The notes: a model not told the origin generated them from the sequence alone. 64,000 nucleotides of DNA from Epiperipatus broadwayi (GCA_028023455.1 JAQFVV010006706.1:64001-128000), one strand, 5' to 3'; shown: positions 36,248 through 48,238, counted from the first letter of the stretch. Made by a program: numbers and translations.

Positions 36248-39235
36248 AGGCAGATTTTACTTGCTTTATTCGAAAATAATTCTTGCTTCAGTGATTCTAG
36301 AAAACCATGAGAAGAGCTGCCATAGAAATAATGATAGTAATGCTTAATCTGCACCATAATATAATAAAACAATTGTCTTTCTTGTTTTTCTTATATAATC
36401 AACAATTTATTTTCAAATTTAAAACCATTCTTAAATTTTTTAAATAAAATGATGAATGTTTTTTTTTTTAAATTTTTCAAATAACAGTTGTTGAATATGT
36501 GGCAATATATTTCAAAATTTTTACTTTAATAAGTTAAAAATGGTTTAGATTTTTTATTACTACATCTGTTTTATATAAACTTTTTTTAATGATTAAGAAC
36601 TAGAAAATTTTTATTTTTATTTTATGTCAATACTTAAATTTTGTTTGGAATGTAATTTCACTAGTAGTTAATTTTTTTTTATCTATGTAAAATTTTATTT
36701 GTATTACATTTTTCTTATTTTAAATGTAGCATTTTTCTTTTCCATAATTATTAAGTATTTATTATTTTCTAATATGATCTCAAATAGTATTTTATTTTTA
36801 AATGAGAAGTAATATCTTCATTTTATTCATTTTTAGTAACTTCTAATTATATATTTAAATTGTAAAACAGAATATTTAAATTTAGATAGCATTAGTGACA
36901 AATTGTAATTAAAGAAAAAGACTAAAATACCAGCATTTTTTAATTTGAAAGCAAAATAATTTTATTTATGAGCTTCTAGTCTGTTTTTGGGTTCATGAAA
37001 TACTGAAGTCTTTTTTAGATTGTTCTACAATTAATCAATTATAGATTGAATGTTCTATGAATATACATTAAACAAAAGACATGTGCACCACTCTTTAATG
37101 TATTAAATTAAAAAATAGTAAAATATTAGAATGTTTTTGGATTTTCCTTTTTTTACTTTTTTCTAACTTCTTCCTCAATATTTGCAATTATTAGTTTTTT
37201 AAATGTTCTTTTATAGTTATAGTTATATAGATTGAACACCAGGTCAATAACTATATAGTTTAATAATCTCAGTTCCTTTTGACTTAGCTTAAATTAAAAT
37301 TATAAGGGTTTGGAACTGCAGGGTTTTTTTATCTTGATAGTAAAGAAACAAAAGAAATTAATGGTGGGTACCAGGTTTGTAACTGCATTAGTTTTTCTTT
37401 TGACTACCAATCCTAACTGTTAAAAGCAGAAACTAGCCTGAGATGAAGATTTAAATGCACTATTACTTATTACCCAAGTTTACAATACATAATATTAGAG
37501 TAAAAATCTGCTTTTGTTTATATAAGATTTAAGTGAGGTAAAGAATCAATGAATAAATTACTGGATAATATCTGCTGTGAGTGCAGATTAACACTTAAGC
37601 TAGAAAAGTCATCTGATACTTTGCTTGGTCTTTAACTTCCATAAAGTTTCAAATGTACTTAGCTTTTTGAAGTAATAAAATTTAAATTATAAATAAAAGA
37701 AGTTATATATGCTTATTTTGATGAGCTTTTAATAGCAAAACTAATTGAGCTACAAGAAATAATGATAATACTGTAATATTTTGATTAATGAACACTATTT
37801 TGTCATTGAGTATGTTATCATTAATTGTAGCTGCTACATATCTTTTATTTCATGAATGAGTATATATATGTGCATATTTATGCATTGACACCAAACATAA
37901 ATAAAAATTTATTAATAGTGACCAAAGAATGTGATTGATTTTAATAGTTATTCTGCTAAGAAATAGATTCAGACCCTTTTAATTTTTCTCAGACAATTTA
38001 ATATAAATATATCATAATAAAAATAATAAATATAACGGTAATAAACTATTATAAACAGTCTTTCAATCTGCAGAAGTAGTTTCAGTTAATTTCTTAAACC
38101 TGCCTCAACTGCCATTAAATTCAAAAAACAAAGCGGAAGCAAACGTCATCAATTCAAATCTCATTTTATTTATATTATGTATATAAAATCTTAAGTCGAA
38201 AAAAAAAGAGTAAACATTTTTTAAAAATATATAAGTATTTGGAAATAACTGACATGAATAGGAACAATATATATATATTGAGTTAAAAATATAAAAAATA
38301 ATTTTCAAACAAAAGTCTGATTCAATTGGCTATTGATTGCAAATATTTTTACATTTTTTTTATTTATAAATAGCAACTATTTAAAAATATAATCATGATT
38401 TCTGTAATGATATAACATACAAATATATAATTTAACACTATAGAAGTGCAGACAATCCAATTTATTTTGTTATTCAGTTTTGAAAAAATAAGTCAAACTC
38501 TGAGGTTAAATAATGAAATAATTATTAGTATATAACATAATTGTGTAAATATATATATATATGTATTTCATTGATTATATTTATGAATGTGTATGAAAAT
38601 AAGTAGATAGTTTGCTAAGTTACATACTACTCAGCCACAAGTTGAACATAACTTTTGTTTTTAATCGATCAAATTACTTTTTTTTCTTGAATAAGTTGAG
38701 GATAAATCAATGAAATTTAATTTTTGAATTAGATAGATTTCTATCAATTTTTATATGTGATATATATATTTCATGTGCTTGCATTGTGTGTATGTATATA
38801 TATAACATCTTGACTTTGAAATAAAAGGGGATCTCCTTTCTCTATTAATTAATATCAACTATAAGATAAGAACTATTGTAAGGATACCAGAAAAACTTAT
38901 TATGCTGCAAGACTGTCAAGTAGTAATTATAGTTTTCTAGTAATATATAGATAAAGTTATTTCTGATTGATGACATAAATATAATCTTCCAATTTCCTTT
39001 GTTTAGATCATAATGAATCCATTAAAACATATAATTGAATATATACATTTATAATAGAAAGAGTCTTTGCCATTATTATATATGGTATAAAAATACCTAT
39101 TATAGAATATATACTATGACTTTGAACATATTAATTAATAATCAAAAAAATAAACTAAAATAAGTAGAACCTACGTAACATATAATTTATGAGGAGGGAG
39201 TGATCGGTTAAATTTACCATATATATATAATATAA
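36248..39235. other. AT-rich non-coding DNA
   Basis: About 3 kb with no recognisable gene, RNA or repeat family. One short palindromic stretch near 37213-37260 (TTATAGTTATATAG...CTATATAG) is within what AT-rich DNA produces by chance. The minus-strand frame at 38105-38308 is not supported. Confidence 0.6.
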
Positions 39236-39347
39236 TAAAAAGTAAGATGTTACATGACTTTATATAGCTTGCATTTGCAAATATGTAAAATTAAAAGCAT
39301 GCTAATGCAAGCTATATATATAAGTCATGTGACAGCTGACTTTTTAT
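39236..39347. repeat. hairpin, about 48-base arms
   Basis: 39236-39285 pairs with 39299-39347. The two arms carry ACATGACTTTATATAGCTTG and its imperfect complement. The loop contains the left end of the 39290-39710 unit, so the hairpin overlaps that element's boundary. Confidence 0.65.
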
Positions 39348-39710
39348 TATTACTATTATTATTTTGCTGTTGGGGCTTTGGCTAAATTAAATGGTTAAGC
39401 CTACTAATATATGGAGTATCTGAATTAAGTTCAGGCCCATATGATTTTTTCAGTTGGAGAGCTGACTTTAAAGATATGTAGATGTCTAAAAGTTTCATAT
39501 CTTCTTCTTGACAATTAACTTTTAGATAAATGCTTAGCTTGAGTTGGTTTTTTGAATCTAATGTTCCAACTCCTCACTGAAGAGACCCATAGGTCGAAAC
39601 CGGTCTGGGAATGGGGACAATCCAAGATAAAAATGACTTGAATGCCTTCTTTTGTAGAAGCATTTATCATAAAAAAAAGCTTGTTTAGAGCTTATTAGCA
39701 TGCTTTTAAT
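39290..39710 (+). mobile_element. 421-bp unit with 17-bp inverted ends and a hammerhead motif
   Basis: ATTAAAAGCATGCTAAT at 39290-39306 has its exact reverse complement at 39694-39710. Inside are a short ATT/ACT microsatellite, a moderately GC-rich segment with no open frame, and the hammerhead motif at 39577-39605. The unit is non-coding. It may be a small ribozyme-bearing retroelement (retrozyme-like) or a PLE terminal fragment. I cannot decide from one copy. Retrozymes normally carry two hammerheads in direct repeats and only one is seen here. Confidence 0.5.
39577..39605 (+). ncRNA. hammerhead ribozyme motif, complete conserved core
   Basis: Seen on the plus strand: CTGAAGA (39577-39583; position 7 of the core is free to vary), then a four-pair helix II GACC/GGTC closed by a CATA loop (39584-39595). 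GAAA (39596-39599) follows, then C-CG-G, a minimal helix III, and TC (39604-39605), giving a GUC cleavage site after 39605. All the invariant core bases are present. Flanking bases (CTCA before, TGGG after) can pair to start helix I. This matches type I hammerheads with a very short helix III, known from Penelope-like elements and animal retrozymes. Activity depends on helix I and on tertiary contacts that I cannot test. Confidence 0.7.
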
Positions 39711-39918
39711 TATATATATATATATTATGGAGAGACTGTGGTTAATTTAAGTATGTGTGATGTATTATTCACGTACATATAGGAAAACAAAAACTATCAG
39801 AAAAAAGAACATGAACATGGATTTATTCCAGATATTGTTAAAGTTGTTCATAAAGAAAGAAATGATATAAAAAGAAATATCAAAGAAACTTCATTTATTG
39901 CATAAAATGAACACAAAA

Positions 39919-40045
39919 TGAATTAGAGAACATCAAGCATTGGTGGCCTAACAGTTAGCATAGCTGCCTTCCAAGCAGCTGGCCCAGGTTCGCTTCCCAG
40001 TCAACAGCTTTGACATATAAGAAAGAAAAAAAGTGAATTAGAGAA
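39919..40045 (+). mobile_element. tRNA-Gly(UCC)-derived SINE with 12-bp target-site duplication
   Basis: TGAATTAGAGAA occurs at 39919-39930 and 40034-40045. Between them is a glycine-tRNA-like body (GGTGGCCTAACAGTTAGC, anticodon-loop CTTCCAAG, T-loop TTCGCTT), then CTTTGACATATAAG and an A-rich tail. The duplication and A-rich tail show insertion by LINE machinery. The T-stem is broken in the same way as in the copy at 21616-21700 (CCAGG/CCCAG). That shared defect indicates a common master copy. Confidence 0.8.
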
Positions 40046-41779
40046 TCAATAAGTATTCACGAAAAAAAAAAAATTTAATAGTGAATTTTTGTAATGTTGA
40101 TAACTATGAGTATAATATTAATATGATAAAATTATACAAAGTTATTGATACAATTATTAAAATATATACAGTAATCTGTTCTTTATATATATATTGATCA
40201 TTGCCATTAATTAGGTATTTTAATATTTTACCAATACAGTACATGATTTATATAAAAAAAAATGTTTTGTATTTATTTAACAAATTAGAACTAAAGATCT
40301 TTATTTTTTATTTTATATATATAAGCCATAAAATTGTTTTAAAATTGTACTTCTTTGAAGTATTGTAGGAATGGATGAAAAATTGTACTTTTAGCTTTTA
40401 TAACTTCTTTTATCTAGTCAAAAAATTAGAATCTTATATATGTGACTTGTTAAGTAACAAAGCATAGCTGAGGTAATGAAAGGTCCTGGATTCTGCTCTA
40501 CTAACTGTCCTTTTTTTTTTACATCACATTTTAGAAACAACAAATAGTTCATATTTATTTATATATAAAACGGACATATTAAAATTATAAAATTTGTAAT
40601 TGTCTTCAAGGTGATCGATTTATGCCATTCTTTAATGTTTTTCTCCAAAGAAAGATTTCATAAAATTATTTTACAGATTATTTCAGAAACAATTTGTTTT
40701 TTTTTTTAAAAAAAAGTTATCTTGGAAAAAAAAGTATTTAAACAAATAAATATTATGTTGTAAATATACATTAGTGTTAAACAGCATTGAAAATAGAAAT
40801 TAAAAAAATACGTGTAGATAATTTAAAACTGGATAAATGTTTGTAATTATAATTTTAATAACATAATTTAGCTTGTCACTTTCAATAAATGATCCGAGAG
40901 ACATTTTAACTTTGTTTTTTTTTTCTTTTATAAATAATTATGAATTTATAATTTAAATACTTTATCTAACCTTTGGAACAAATCTATGTGTAATATTTGC
41001 AATAAAAATTTTCACACAAATTTTAAGAAATAGAGTGATAATTATTAAACAAAATGTTGATGATCATAAATTAATTGAGTTACTCAGAAAATCAATATTT
41101 GAACATACTTGAGATTATACGAAGCAAATTATTATAAACAATAATTGATTTAGATAATAGTTTGCAATAATCTAAACATTTTTTTTAAAAAAAAAAAACA
41201 CCCACAAATCAAACAAAGCTTATATGAAGTGCAAAACTTGGAGCAGTGGTAAAAATAACTGAATAAATTTGAGTGTACAATGTATATAAGTAAATAGGCT
41301 AAAATGCAAATATGTTAATATAAAATAATGATGAAGCATTTATTGATATTTTAATTGAGTTTTTGAAGAAATGATTTGAAAAAGTCGATTGAAATTAGTA
41401 ATTAAATTTATGACAAGGAGAAGTGGCTACTAAATTTATTCTTAACAGTTATAATTTTAATAAAAAAACCTAATTTGATGGAATATGATGATTTTAAAAC
41501 AATTATTTTTATATGGTTAAGGTGTTGTTGTGGGACATAAACAGGTAAATTTCAAATAGACTAAAGGTATTCCTATCTGGAAAAAAAGTTTAAATTTAAA
41601 AATGATAGAGAGACAAAACACAGTTGAAGTAGTAGTAATTATTTTAAGAGTATGTAAAAGTGGGGAAAATATTTGCTTTACTGTTTTTTTTTAAAAAAAT
41701 TATAAATTGAAGTAGGTTATTTTGTTGGATTTATTTTAAAATAGTGCAGCTTTGAAAAAAAAGCCTTTATTGAACAATG
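40046..41779. other. AT-rich non-coding DNA
   Basis: No gene recognised. A segment near 40455-40500 has weak resemblance to a tRNA 5' half and is too poor to call. 41460-41779 may include upstream parts of the RT relic that follows, without recognisable motifs. Confidence 0.5.
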
Positions 41780-42705
41780 GGTATATGGATCAATAGATAA
41801 ATGCAAAGTTTCAATAGTTTTCTTACAAATAAGCTAGCTATAGGAAAGCATGCAAAGCAAGGATGTCAAGAAGAGGTGTAGTGTAAGAATATTATCTATT
41901 TTATGCTTTATTTTGTATATACTCAGAGGATTTGTTAATGTTGCTTTTAAAAGAGTGAATTAATATTGAAGCTAAGAAGGTTAATGGCATCAAGTTTGCT
42001 GATAATATGGCTGTATTTTCAGATAGTGAAAATAATATTAATAAAATGTTATATACAGATGATAAAAATTGGTAGAGTGATTAGTATATAAAATAAATGC
42101 AAATAAAAAAATGAAAATGGAAGTAAGTATTTTCAGAATGTCATAGAGCAGACTAATGCTCGTAACATAATTGGATAACTGGTGATAAAACTAGTTATAG
42201 AAAAATTAGATTAAGAAATGTAATAGGTAGCAAGTTTTTTTAATAAGGGTAAGATATTATTTTATAAACCATTAAAATTGAATGTAAGAAAAGATTTGTT
42301 AAAGGTTTTGTTAAGAGTATAACTTTATATGGAGTGGAAATGTAGACAATAATACAAAAATGAATAGAAAAAAATTAGAGGCTTTACAATTGTGAATTTG
42401 GAGAATGAAAAAGTTAAATGAAAAACTTAACATCCAAAGCATAGAAATGGCAATAGTAAGTGAAACAAATATTGTTTTTTAAAGAAATCATGAAAAAAAA
42501 AGAGGAATTAGGTTGAACATTATGAATTATGAAAGATACATTGAAAAGATCTTTAAAAATTCTAAGAAAAATATTAGGGTATGAAAGAGGTTGGTTGATG
42601 ATCTTAGAGTTGAAGATAGCTATGGATATTTAAAAAATAGAGCAAGAGACCAAAAATTTTTGCAGAATGGAGTCTTGTTTTGTATGTCGAACATGTCTTT
42701 TAGCA
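41780..42705 (+). pseudogene. decayed non-LTR reverse transcriptase, 3' half
   Basis: Plus-strand translation in shifting frames gives HAKQGCQ near 41850 (RQGC box) and YSEDLLMLLLKE near 41920. VNGIKFADNMAVFSDSENNI is at about 41970-42030. In its F/YADD box the second Asp is replaced by Asn. The C-terminal blocks SITLYGVEM (42320) and a terminal RARDQKFLQN-like segment (near 42645) match the tail of a common animal LINE family. It differs in sequence from the three RTE copies, so it is a second non-LTR family. Many stops; no product. Confidence 0.6.
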
Positions 42706-43939
42706 AATAAATGATGATAGGAATAAAATTTTAATTGGATGATTTTTTATTAAATTATATGTTTTTTAATATAAATACAAAACCTTTATATTATTTAAAA
42801 ATTATAAATAATAGAATCAGTTTTATTTTAAATGAAAGAATAGATCGTTCTAATCTTTTTTGCTATTCTAATTTTTGATTTTAGTCATGCTAAAAAAAAA
42901 AATTAATTTTAGAGAAAAGTAAAAAAGAAAATAATTATCTTTATTCAAAAAAATTATAGGGAAAATTTTTGTCTTATTAATAATTAAATTAAGTTCTGAA
43001 CATTTCCAGGTTTGTTACAATACTTTGCTGAATTGTTAATCATTTAAAAATAATCATAATTATTTTTTTTGCAGTAAAATTGTTGTTATGTTAACTTCTA
43101 TCTGCATATATTTTCAAGTAAATAATTAGGAATGATTGCAGTAATTAACAGAAAATATTAAACAAATAAGACCAGATATAAATTTAGGGGAAGGTGTTGT
43201 TCAAATAAGTTTAGATGATTGACATTTAAAAATGCAATAAAAGAAATCTGGCATTTTTATTCATGCATTAAAAAGTAAACAAAGAAAACTTAAATAAATA
43301 CAAGAAAAAAACCTTGAGGATAAAATATTGTTTCTAGTTTTATTAATTGTTTACTGACATGTATACAACTCATGTACAAAAAAGTGTGCATGTGTGTAAA
43401 TATTTGAAGTATTTTCCATTTCTAATGGATTTTTTTTCTTTCTTTTTTTTTTTTGCTAAAACAAATCATAGTATTTTTGTGAAATATTAAATAAAGTTTG
43501 GGTTTTATGCGTATACACTGTATATGTATATACATAAATATATAATGAACCTAGAGATCCAGATATTTATATCCATAAATCATCTGCTGAACTAAAGTTG
43601 TTTATGAAATACATGTATAATAAAAATGAGTGATCTGAGTTTTTGCAGTAGTAAATGATTGTGATATAGTGAAGCTTGATACAAGATATATACTAATCAT
43701 ATTAAAAAATAAATAAATAATTATATCCAATATATATACACATTATCATTATTTTCAAATATTATTGATATATTGCAGACTGAAGATTTGTCTTACCTTT
43801 ATCTTTATAGTTTATTTTTTCACAGTTTTTTTATCCATTCATTTTACATATGTTTTTTTTAAAAAGATATCATATAGATATATAAAAATAAAATTGGAGT
43901 TATTAAATGTATAAAATTTATTGTACTTATCCTAAATGT
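42706..43939. other. AT-rich non-coding DNA
   Basis: No feature recognised beyond poly-T tracts near 43420-43455. Confidence 0.6.
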
Positions 43940-44021
43940 ATAAACATGAAACTACAGCCAGCTAATAGTTTATATATATATATAAACATGAAACTACAGC
44001 CAGCTAATAGTTTATATATAT
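43940..44021. repeat. 40-bp direct repeat, two copies
   Basis: 43940-43979 and 43982-44021 are identical (ATAAACATGAAACTACAGCC and onward, ending in TATATAT). They abut the left end of the long fold-back at 44032. Confidence 0.9.
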
Positions 44022-44031
44022 ATATTAAAAG

Positions 44032-44875
44032 ATTTAAACACAGACTTTAAGCTTTCTTCAGTTATCCGCTCTATCTCATACAACCGACACATATGACTAT
44101 ACACATGTGAAAAACAAATGATCTCCAATATAAATATTTTGTGCTGAACTAGCACTCATCAGTTAGTCCAAATCATCATCTACCATACACATATATAATC
44201 AGTGCTCAGTTTATGTTAAGACAGAAAATCTTCACACTTTAATGGTAAGGTTTCAATCTACTCTACACTACAAGTCTTCAGTCATCCATACCATTGAAAA
44301 TCTGATGATGGAATTCTAAAATCTCTTATTAATGCCAATATTATTGTTATGCCCATGTTGAGTTTAAATCACTCTGATTCCTCATGTATAGGACCTTGTC
44401 CATTTAAATCCACAGAATAGGGAGAGGCAGGATATAGGCTGAAATTTGTAATATTCTAAATACAACAATATTTCATATTTCTGAAGTCTAGATATAGTAA
44501 GGATTTGGGAATTCCATCATCATACATGAGGACTCAGAGTGACTTAAAGCCAACATAGGCATGACAATAATATTGGTATTAACAAGGAATTTGGGCATTT
44601 TATTATCAAATTTTCAATAGTATGGATGGCTGAAGAGTTGGAGGGTGGAGAAGAATAATGCATGTTCATTAAAGTGTGAAGAGTTTTTATCTTAATATAA
44701 ATTAAGCCTAGAATATAAATAGGTGCTGGTGACAATAATCTGGATCAACTGATTAGTACTTGTTCAGCACAAAATACATATATTGGAGCTCATTTGTGTG
44801 TGATCATGTGTATTGGTTGTATAAGATAAAATAAATAACTGAAGGGTCATACTGTGTTCAAATCCCTTACATTAC
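44032..44875. repeat. long fold-back (inverted repeat) element
   Basis: The left arm (about 44032-44385) and right arm (about 44518-44875) are reverse complements along their whole length with moderate divergence. Shared landmarks in opposite orientation are CTTCACACTTTAATG, CAATATTATTGT, TTTTGTGCTGAAC and TCAGTTAT. A loop of roughly 130 bases separates them. Each arm contains a hammerhead-like core (44140-44162 minus, 44749-44774 plus). I read this as two inverted copies of one terminal-repeat-like sequence, possibly from a PLE, rather than a classic DNA transposon. The 63-codon frame inside (44544-44735, minus) is incidental. Confidence 0.75.
44140..44162 (-). other. hammerhead-like core in the left fold-back arm
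   Basis: Minus strand: CTGATGA, a perfect five-pair helix GTGCT/AGCAC around AGTTC, then AAAA where GAAA is required. Only the invariant G12 is changed. The counterpart in the right arm (44749-44774, plus) has CTGATTA and one mismatch in the helix. Known core layout, probably inactive. Confidence 0.45.
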
Positions 44876-44975
44876 ATACAGACTCCAGGTATATAAAATA
44901 TGCTTGTATATATAAATATGTTTGTATAATTTCTATAATTATCATACAGTTACGTATCCAAACAGTAAGCGTTAC

Positions 44976-45066
44976 TGTCATATATATATATATATATGGT
45001 ATATATATTATATATATATATATATAGTATATATATAGTAATATATTTCATATATATATATATATG
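44976..45066. repeat. interrupted (AT)n microsatellite
   Basis: Several AT runs broken by single GG, GT or TT steps over about 90 bases. Confidence 0.9.
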
Positions 45067-45072
45067 TAATAA

Positions 45073-45226
45073 AAATTTATATAACACTACAATACTAGCC
45101 AAAACAATAACATTTTACTAAAATTCTTACATAACCATGATTTAATCTATTAATATATAGATTTTCTCAAGTGAAATTCAATAAAATTTTGTTGTTTTGG
45201 TTAGTATTGTAGTGGTATATGAATTT
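45073..45226. repeat. hairpin with 44-base arms
   Basis: 45073-45116 and 45183-45226 are reverse complements with few differences (AACACTACAATACTAGCC against its complement). The loop of about 66 bases contains TTTCTCAAGT at 45163-45172, shared with the hairpins at 24887 and 49750. Confidence 0.8.
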
Positions 45227-45357
45227 CTATTTTATTTTTAATTGATAATATAGTGTTAGGCATTATTCAATATATATATATATATATAATTATTCAAAAC
45301 AATACAATAATTAATACATTAAAAATATTTTAAAAACAAATATATACTATAATTTAA

Positions 45358-45377
45358 TAGAAGTACTTTCAACTATC
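45358..45377 (-). other. isolated PLE 3'-end fragment
   Basis: The minus strand reads TAGTTGAAAGTACTTCTA, the same GAAAGTACTTCTA as the motif at 25561-25573. An ACAATACAATAA-type stretch lies about 50 bases beyond, as in the other copies. The 5' half of the hammerhead-like core is absent. I infer a solo terminal fragment. Confidence 0.4.
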
Positions 45378-47560
45378 TAATGTAATGGTGAGAATTGTCC
45401 CTCCACGTAACAAAATCTAGAACACAGGCAAAATACACTAAAGCTGATCGAATCTGGATGCTAGGATCCAGAATCCGGCCAACATTCAATCCTTTCACCT
45501 CTGCTCAATGATCTAACACCCTATGGATGACATTTCTCAACTTACACAGACATTCAATTTAACCTCGGTCCAGCAGTCACTCAGGGTAAAACAAAAGACT
45601 CATAAATTAACTAATTTAACACTGATTTGGTCAGATATACACACATATGACTAAGAGATTAATTAATATATCAATGATTGGTCATGAAATTTAATAGAAT
45701 GATCTACATATAGATATAATAATGTATATGCAATTAAATCTAGAGTTGGATAAAATGAACTCGTGGACAATAAAAATATGAAAATGAGTTATAATTTTAA
45801 ATATTATTAATTTAATAAAACAATAACAAATAGTAAATCAAAATATACACAATTATGTAATGAGAACGTGAGAGATTATGCTCACAGGCATTGCATAACT
45901 AAGGAGATTAATGTTACATATTATCTCATTATAAGTGTTCAACAAAATGTAGTGCGGTATGGGAGTTTATGCCTATATTAATATGCCAAATTTCTAGCTC
46001 TTTTATAGTCTGCTAAATCATATGGAACTTTATAGCCAAAGTTATATAAATAATGTAATAGCACTCCTATTGCGTCTATCCATATAAAGTTAAATTGAGC
46101 ATATAAATAGACTCAGAGATACGCAGGTTAGTGTGTTAACCTAGATTAGAGTATACACTGATGCTAGATAAGCATTAATATAAAGGGAGAGAAAACTGGT
46201 TTATAATAGGTTTACCTATACTCTATGGCACATATTAAAAATATTAATAAAGCTAGAAGATGCGAATGGGTCATTATTCACAGGCTGCAGCCTCCAAAGG
46301 CTTGGTTGCCCTACAACCACTCAACTTGCTCCTAATAGGAACATTAGTAGGTCAGGGAGTCGGATAAGCATTAATTATGAATAATCTAGGTCCTTGTGCC
46401 CTAGTTCTAAAAGTGTGTGTTTTACCCGAACTAAGTGGATAAGTGTTACCTCCTCCAGCAACTCATCAAGAATCATGCAGCAATTAGATAATTGTACATT
46501 GTGTACTTAGTAAGGACACACCCACAATTTATACATATATATAACACAAATATGTAAAATTATATTATCATGCCTTAAAAATAGATAGTGTCTATTTACA
46601 TATCTATACAACCCAGTTCTCAAATTTAGTATTTCAAATATACTATTTAGGAACTAAATTAATTAGTAACCTAGTTTAAGATTATCACCTGTGTTTCAAC
46701 ATATATAAACCTAAGGTGGACAAAGCATATTTGCAGGGTAATTATGAATAAAACATTAAAATATGCTTTGAGAATATCTCTGTGGCTAGTTCCTATGATT
46801 GTACAAGCTACATATATAAATAGTTATAATTTATAACTAGAGTTAAGCAAACTACAATTTTAACTAAAGAATGACTGATTACTAGAATATTAATACCCAA
46901 AAATTAATTAGTCAAATAATAATATGATTTCGAAACAGCGAGTGAGAAAAATACTAATTCAATTATTTAATATTTATTATAGCAAAGATTTGAAATTATC
47001 TATGCAGATCAATAAGCTAAAATTATACTTATAAATACTCATGGTTTCGAGTTATTTGGCATATTAAATACATATAATATTAAAATGATAAAATTATATG
47101 ATAAATTAAATAGATTAGAAATAGGCATAAAAGACCACAGAAAATTATACATTTAATTTAAAATAGATTATTAGAGTTTTACATTTTAAAAGAGAATTCA
47201 AGTTTTACAATCAGACAAGATTTAAACATTAGCATTTAACAGTTATCTTTGAAGATTTTAGGAAAGGTATTTGGAAAGGCAGATTTAATTAATAGCTAGC
47301 TTTTAAAAGAAAGAATTGAAAGTCACAGTTTATGAACAGAGCTCAGTGAAAATTTACCATTGTAGTCCTGGGCACTAGGGAGGATATTAAGCTGACACCT
47401 TTGCGATGATTTAAAGTTAATGGAGGTTTTTCTATGGGTTGCATTTCTGGTGTACAGCATTATATTTTATTGGACCAAAGTTCTTTCCATTTTCTGGCTA
47501 AGGAGAGAGAGGTGAGGGATGCCTACTCTACCCTGACATTTGGAAGGTGAAATGAATTCT
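45378..47560. other. less AT-rich unrecognised block
   Basis: 45380-45600, 46260-46500 and 47340-47560 have clearly more G and C than the flanks. No open frame of note, no terminal repeats that I can pair, and no RNA family recognised. It may be a long non-autonomous element starting at the PLE fragment. Confidence 0.35.
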
Positions 47561-48009
47561 GTTTAAAATTTACTTATTATATATATGATCGATTCTTGGT
47601 GACAAAACTAAGTATTTATATCTTTCTACTTTTGGCCACCTATTTATTTTTACAAGCTTGTCTGCATTTATTTATTTTAGAAAAATATGTTTAATTGCTA
47701 AAGCTAGTAGAAAAACCCATTACTTCATTTTACAAAAACATTTTTAATTATAACAACTAATTTAGATTTTGCTTTTTCTACTCTTTTTCTCCTGTTTATT
47801 GTGACAATTCTATAAAATTCTGTGAATTTTGTTATTAAAATTTTAGATTTATAAAATTAAGTTCACACTATTTTAGGACTATTGCGTGACCTAATTTAAA
47901 AGTTGTTTACCAGTAACAACTAAAAGTTGCCTTGATAATTAGTAGAAAACTAATTTTATTACCATACATGCAAAATAACAACAGAAATGGCTTATATACA
48001 TATGCAATT
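47561..48009. other. AT-rich non-coding DNA
   Basis: No feature recognised. Confidence 0.6.
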
Positions 48010-48203
48010 TCAATAACATAACAATAAAATTGGCTAAATAATTTAAAATAAAATATTTCTTAAACTAGAAATATTTATAAAATGAATACATATCTGTAAT
48101 ATATATCAATAACATAACAATAAAATTGACTACATGATTTAAACTAAAATATTTCTTAAACTAGAAATATTTATAAAAATGGATACATATCTGTAATATA
48201 TAT
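48010..48203. repeat. tandem repeat, two copies of about 95 bp
   Basis: 48010-48103 and 48105-48203 share CAATAACATAACAATAAAAT, then AATATTTCTTAAACTAGAAA and a common TACATATCTGTAATATATAT end, with only a handful of differences. Confidence 0.85.
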
Positions 48204-48238
48204 GTATACTATTAAATTATAGACTTACCATTAGCATA

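Noticed and set aside
37213-37260. short palindrome
   Set aside because: The arms are short and purely AT-rich, as expected by chance in this composition.
40455-40500. tRNA-like SINE fragment
   Set aside because: Only a weak A-box resemblance; no B box and no duplication.
44225-44290. CTGAAGA...GAAAC on the minus strand in the left arm of the 44 kb fold-back
   Set aside because: The 20-base segment between the boxes does not form a convincing helix II, and the counterpart in the other arm lacks GAAAC.
46920-46960. CGAAAC word suggesting a hammerhead
   Set aside because: No CTGANGA box upstream.
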